Shown here one piece after another: positions 12,655-12,968 of a stretch of DNA of 12,968 nucleotides. Below the pieces are notes generated by a model, which did not search any database, was not told the origin of the DNA, and worked only from the letters and a program-made list of their open reading frames with translations. Numbering within the stretch: the first letter of the stretch is position 1; each line of letters begins with the position of its first letter. Position numbers and translations under genes: made by a program. Source of the DNA: JAEZFI01 sp044508215 (GTDB taxonomy: Bacteria; Actinomycetota; Acidimicrobiia; Acidimicrobiales; Microtrichaceae). Location of the stretch: assembly GCA_044508215.1 (NCBI GenBank), contig JBIQID010000090.1, forward strand, positions 1 to 12,968, written 5' to 3'.

Positions 12655-12968
12655 TCACTCGAAGGAGCGCAGCCGCTCCTCCACCACCGCTTCGATGCAC
12701 GCGAGGGTGTCGGTCGTGGCGCGTTCGGCGCCGCATGCTTGGACGAGGCTCACCACGTCGAGGCCTCCGTGCTCGCGCGCCTGGGCCAGCTCCGGGTCGA
12801 CGTCACCCGCCACCACGAAGGTGGGTATGCCCAGCTCGTCGCAGCTCTCGACCAGGCCCCCCACGACCTTGCCCTCGAACGATTCGGCGTCGAGGTAGCC
12901 CTCGCCGGTGATGACCAGCTCGGCGCGCTCGACGTCGTCGAAGAGGTCGATCTCGTCGGCCACCAGCT
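12655..12968 (-). CDS. Glycerate kinase, C-terminal part (N-terminus off the right edge)
   Basis: The frame is open from the window edge to TGA at 12655 and gives about 104 codons. It carries the signature of glycerate kinase type I (GlxK/GarK family): AELVITGEGYLDAESFEGK, followed by VESCDELGIPTFVVAGD and a C-terminal helix (TDTLACIEAVVEERLRSF). In the family the ITGEGxLDxQ/S loop is near the active site, and the enzyme phosphorylates D-glycerate with ATP. Gln is more usual than Glu-Ser after LD. A full enzyme has about 370 residues, so roughly two thirds lie outside the window. GTG 12963 is in frame but is surely internal, since the conserved fold begins far upstream. It precedes the amidase remnant on the same strand by 17 bases. 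Confidence 0.85.
   Translation of the reverse strand, partial: LVADEIDLFDDVERAELVITGEGYLDAESFEGKVVGGLVESCDELGIPTFVVAGDVDPELAQAREHGGLDVVSLVQACGAERATTDTLACIEAVVEERLRSFE

Noticed and set aside
1..12968. CRISPR array, prophage, transposase, toxin-antitoxin or defence system
   Set aside because: No spaced repeat array, no integrase or transposase motif, and no defence-type domain in any credible frame.

Overview
The window is 12,968 bases of high-GC DNA whose genes use GTG starts freely and sit close together on both strands. The gene set points to an actinobacterium: a PAC2-family protein, an actinobacterial-style GroEL under CIRCE control, a chlorite-dismutase-family HemQ, glucosyl-3-phosphoglycerate synthase (GpgS) and a CysO-type sulfur carrier ending in AVAGG. 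My guess within the phylum is Acidimicrobiia or a relative; this is inference from gene content, not a phylogenetic result. I see no phage genes, transposase, CRISPR array, tRNA or rRNA, so this looks like chromosomal housekeeping sequence with some local oddities.

Left part (1-3889). A GNAT acetyltransferase runs off the left edge on the minus strand. Divergent from it are a PAC2-family gene and a 60-residue four-cysteine protein, probably an operon. A 190-residue unknown protein faces them on the minus strand. Next come a 95-residue unknown protein and a lipoprotein on the plus strand. The lipoprotein looks like a circularly permuted type 1 periplasmic binding protein: its first half resembles the C-terminal part of LivJ-type receptors and its second half the N-terminal part.

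Middle (3890-8578). On the minus strand lie hemQ (coproheme decarboxylase, last step of the coproporphyrin-dependent haem pathway) and a monocistronic groEL with a strong intrinsic terminator and two tandem CIRCE operators. No groES is adjacent. Divergent from groEL is a 650-residue membrane acyltransferase with a C-terminal SGNH domain, probably an O-acetylase of a cell-surface glycan.

Right part (8579-12968). An FAD-dependent oxidoreductase follows, with a perfect 18-bp palindrome of TetR-operator type in its leader. Then come a convergent cysO, a divergent gpgS (first step of glucosylglycerate / methylglucose lipopolysaccharide synthesis), an amidase-signature gene that has lost its catalytic serine region and is frameshifted, and the C-terminal third of a glycerate kinase running off the right edge. 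gpgS makes a glucosylated phosphoglycerate and glycerate kinase makes phosphoglycerate, so the two are metabolically adjacent, but nothing shows that they are co-regulated.

A recurring feature is a TANNNT hexamer 6-9 bases before the start codon of several genes, usually with little or no Shine-Dalgarno sequence. This suggests frequent leaderless transcription. No gene-free stretch exceeds 300 bases; the longest is 6370-6625, which holds the groEL leader, the CIRCE pair and the acyltransferase promoter region.
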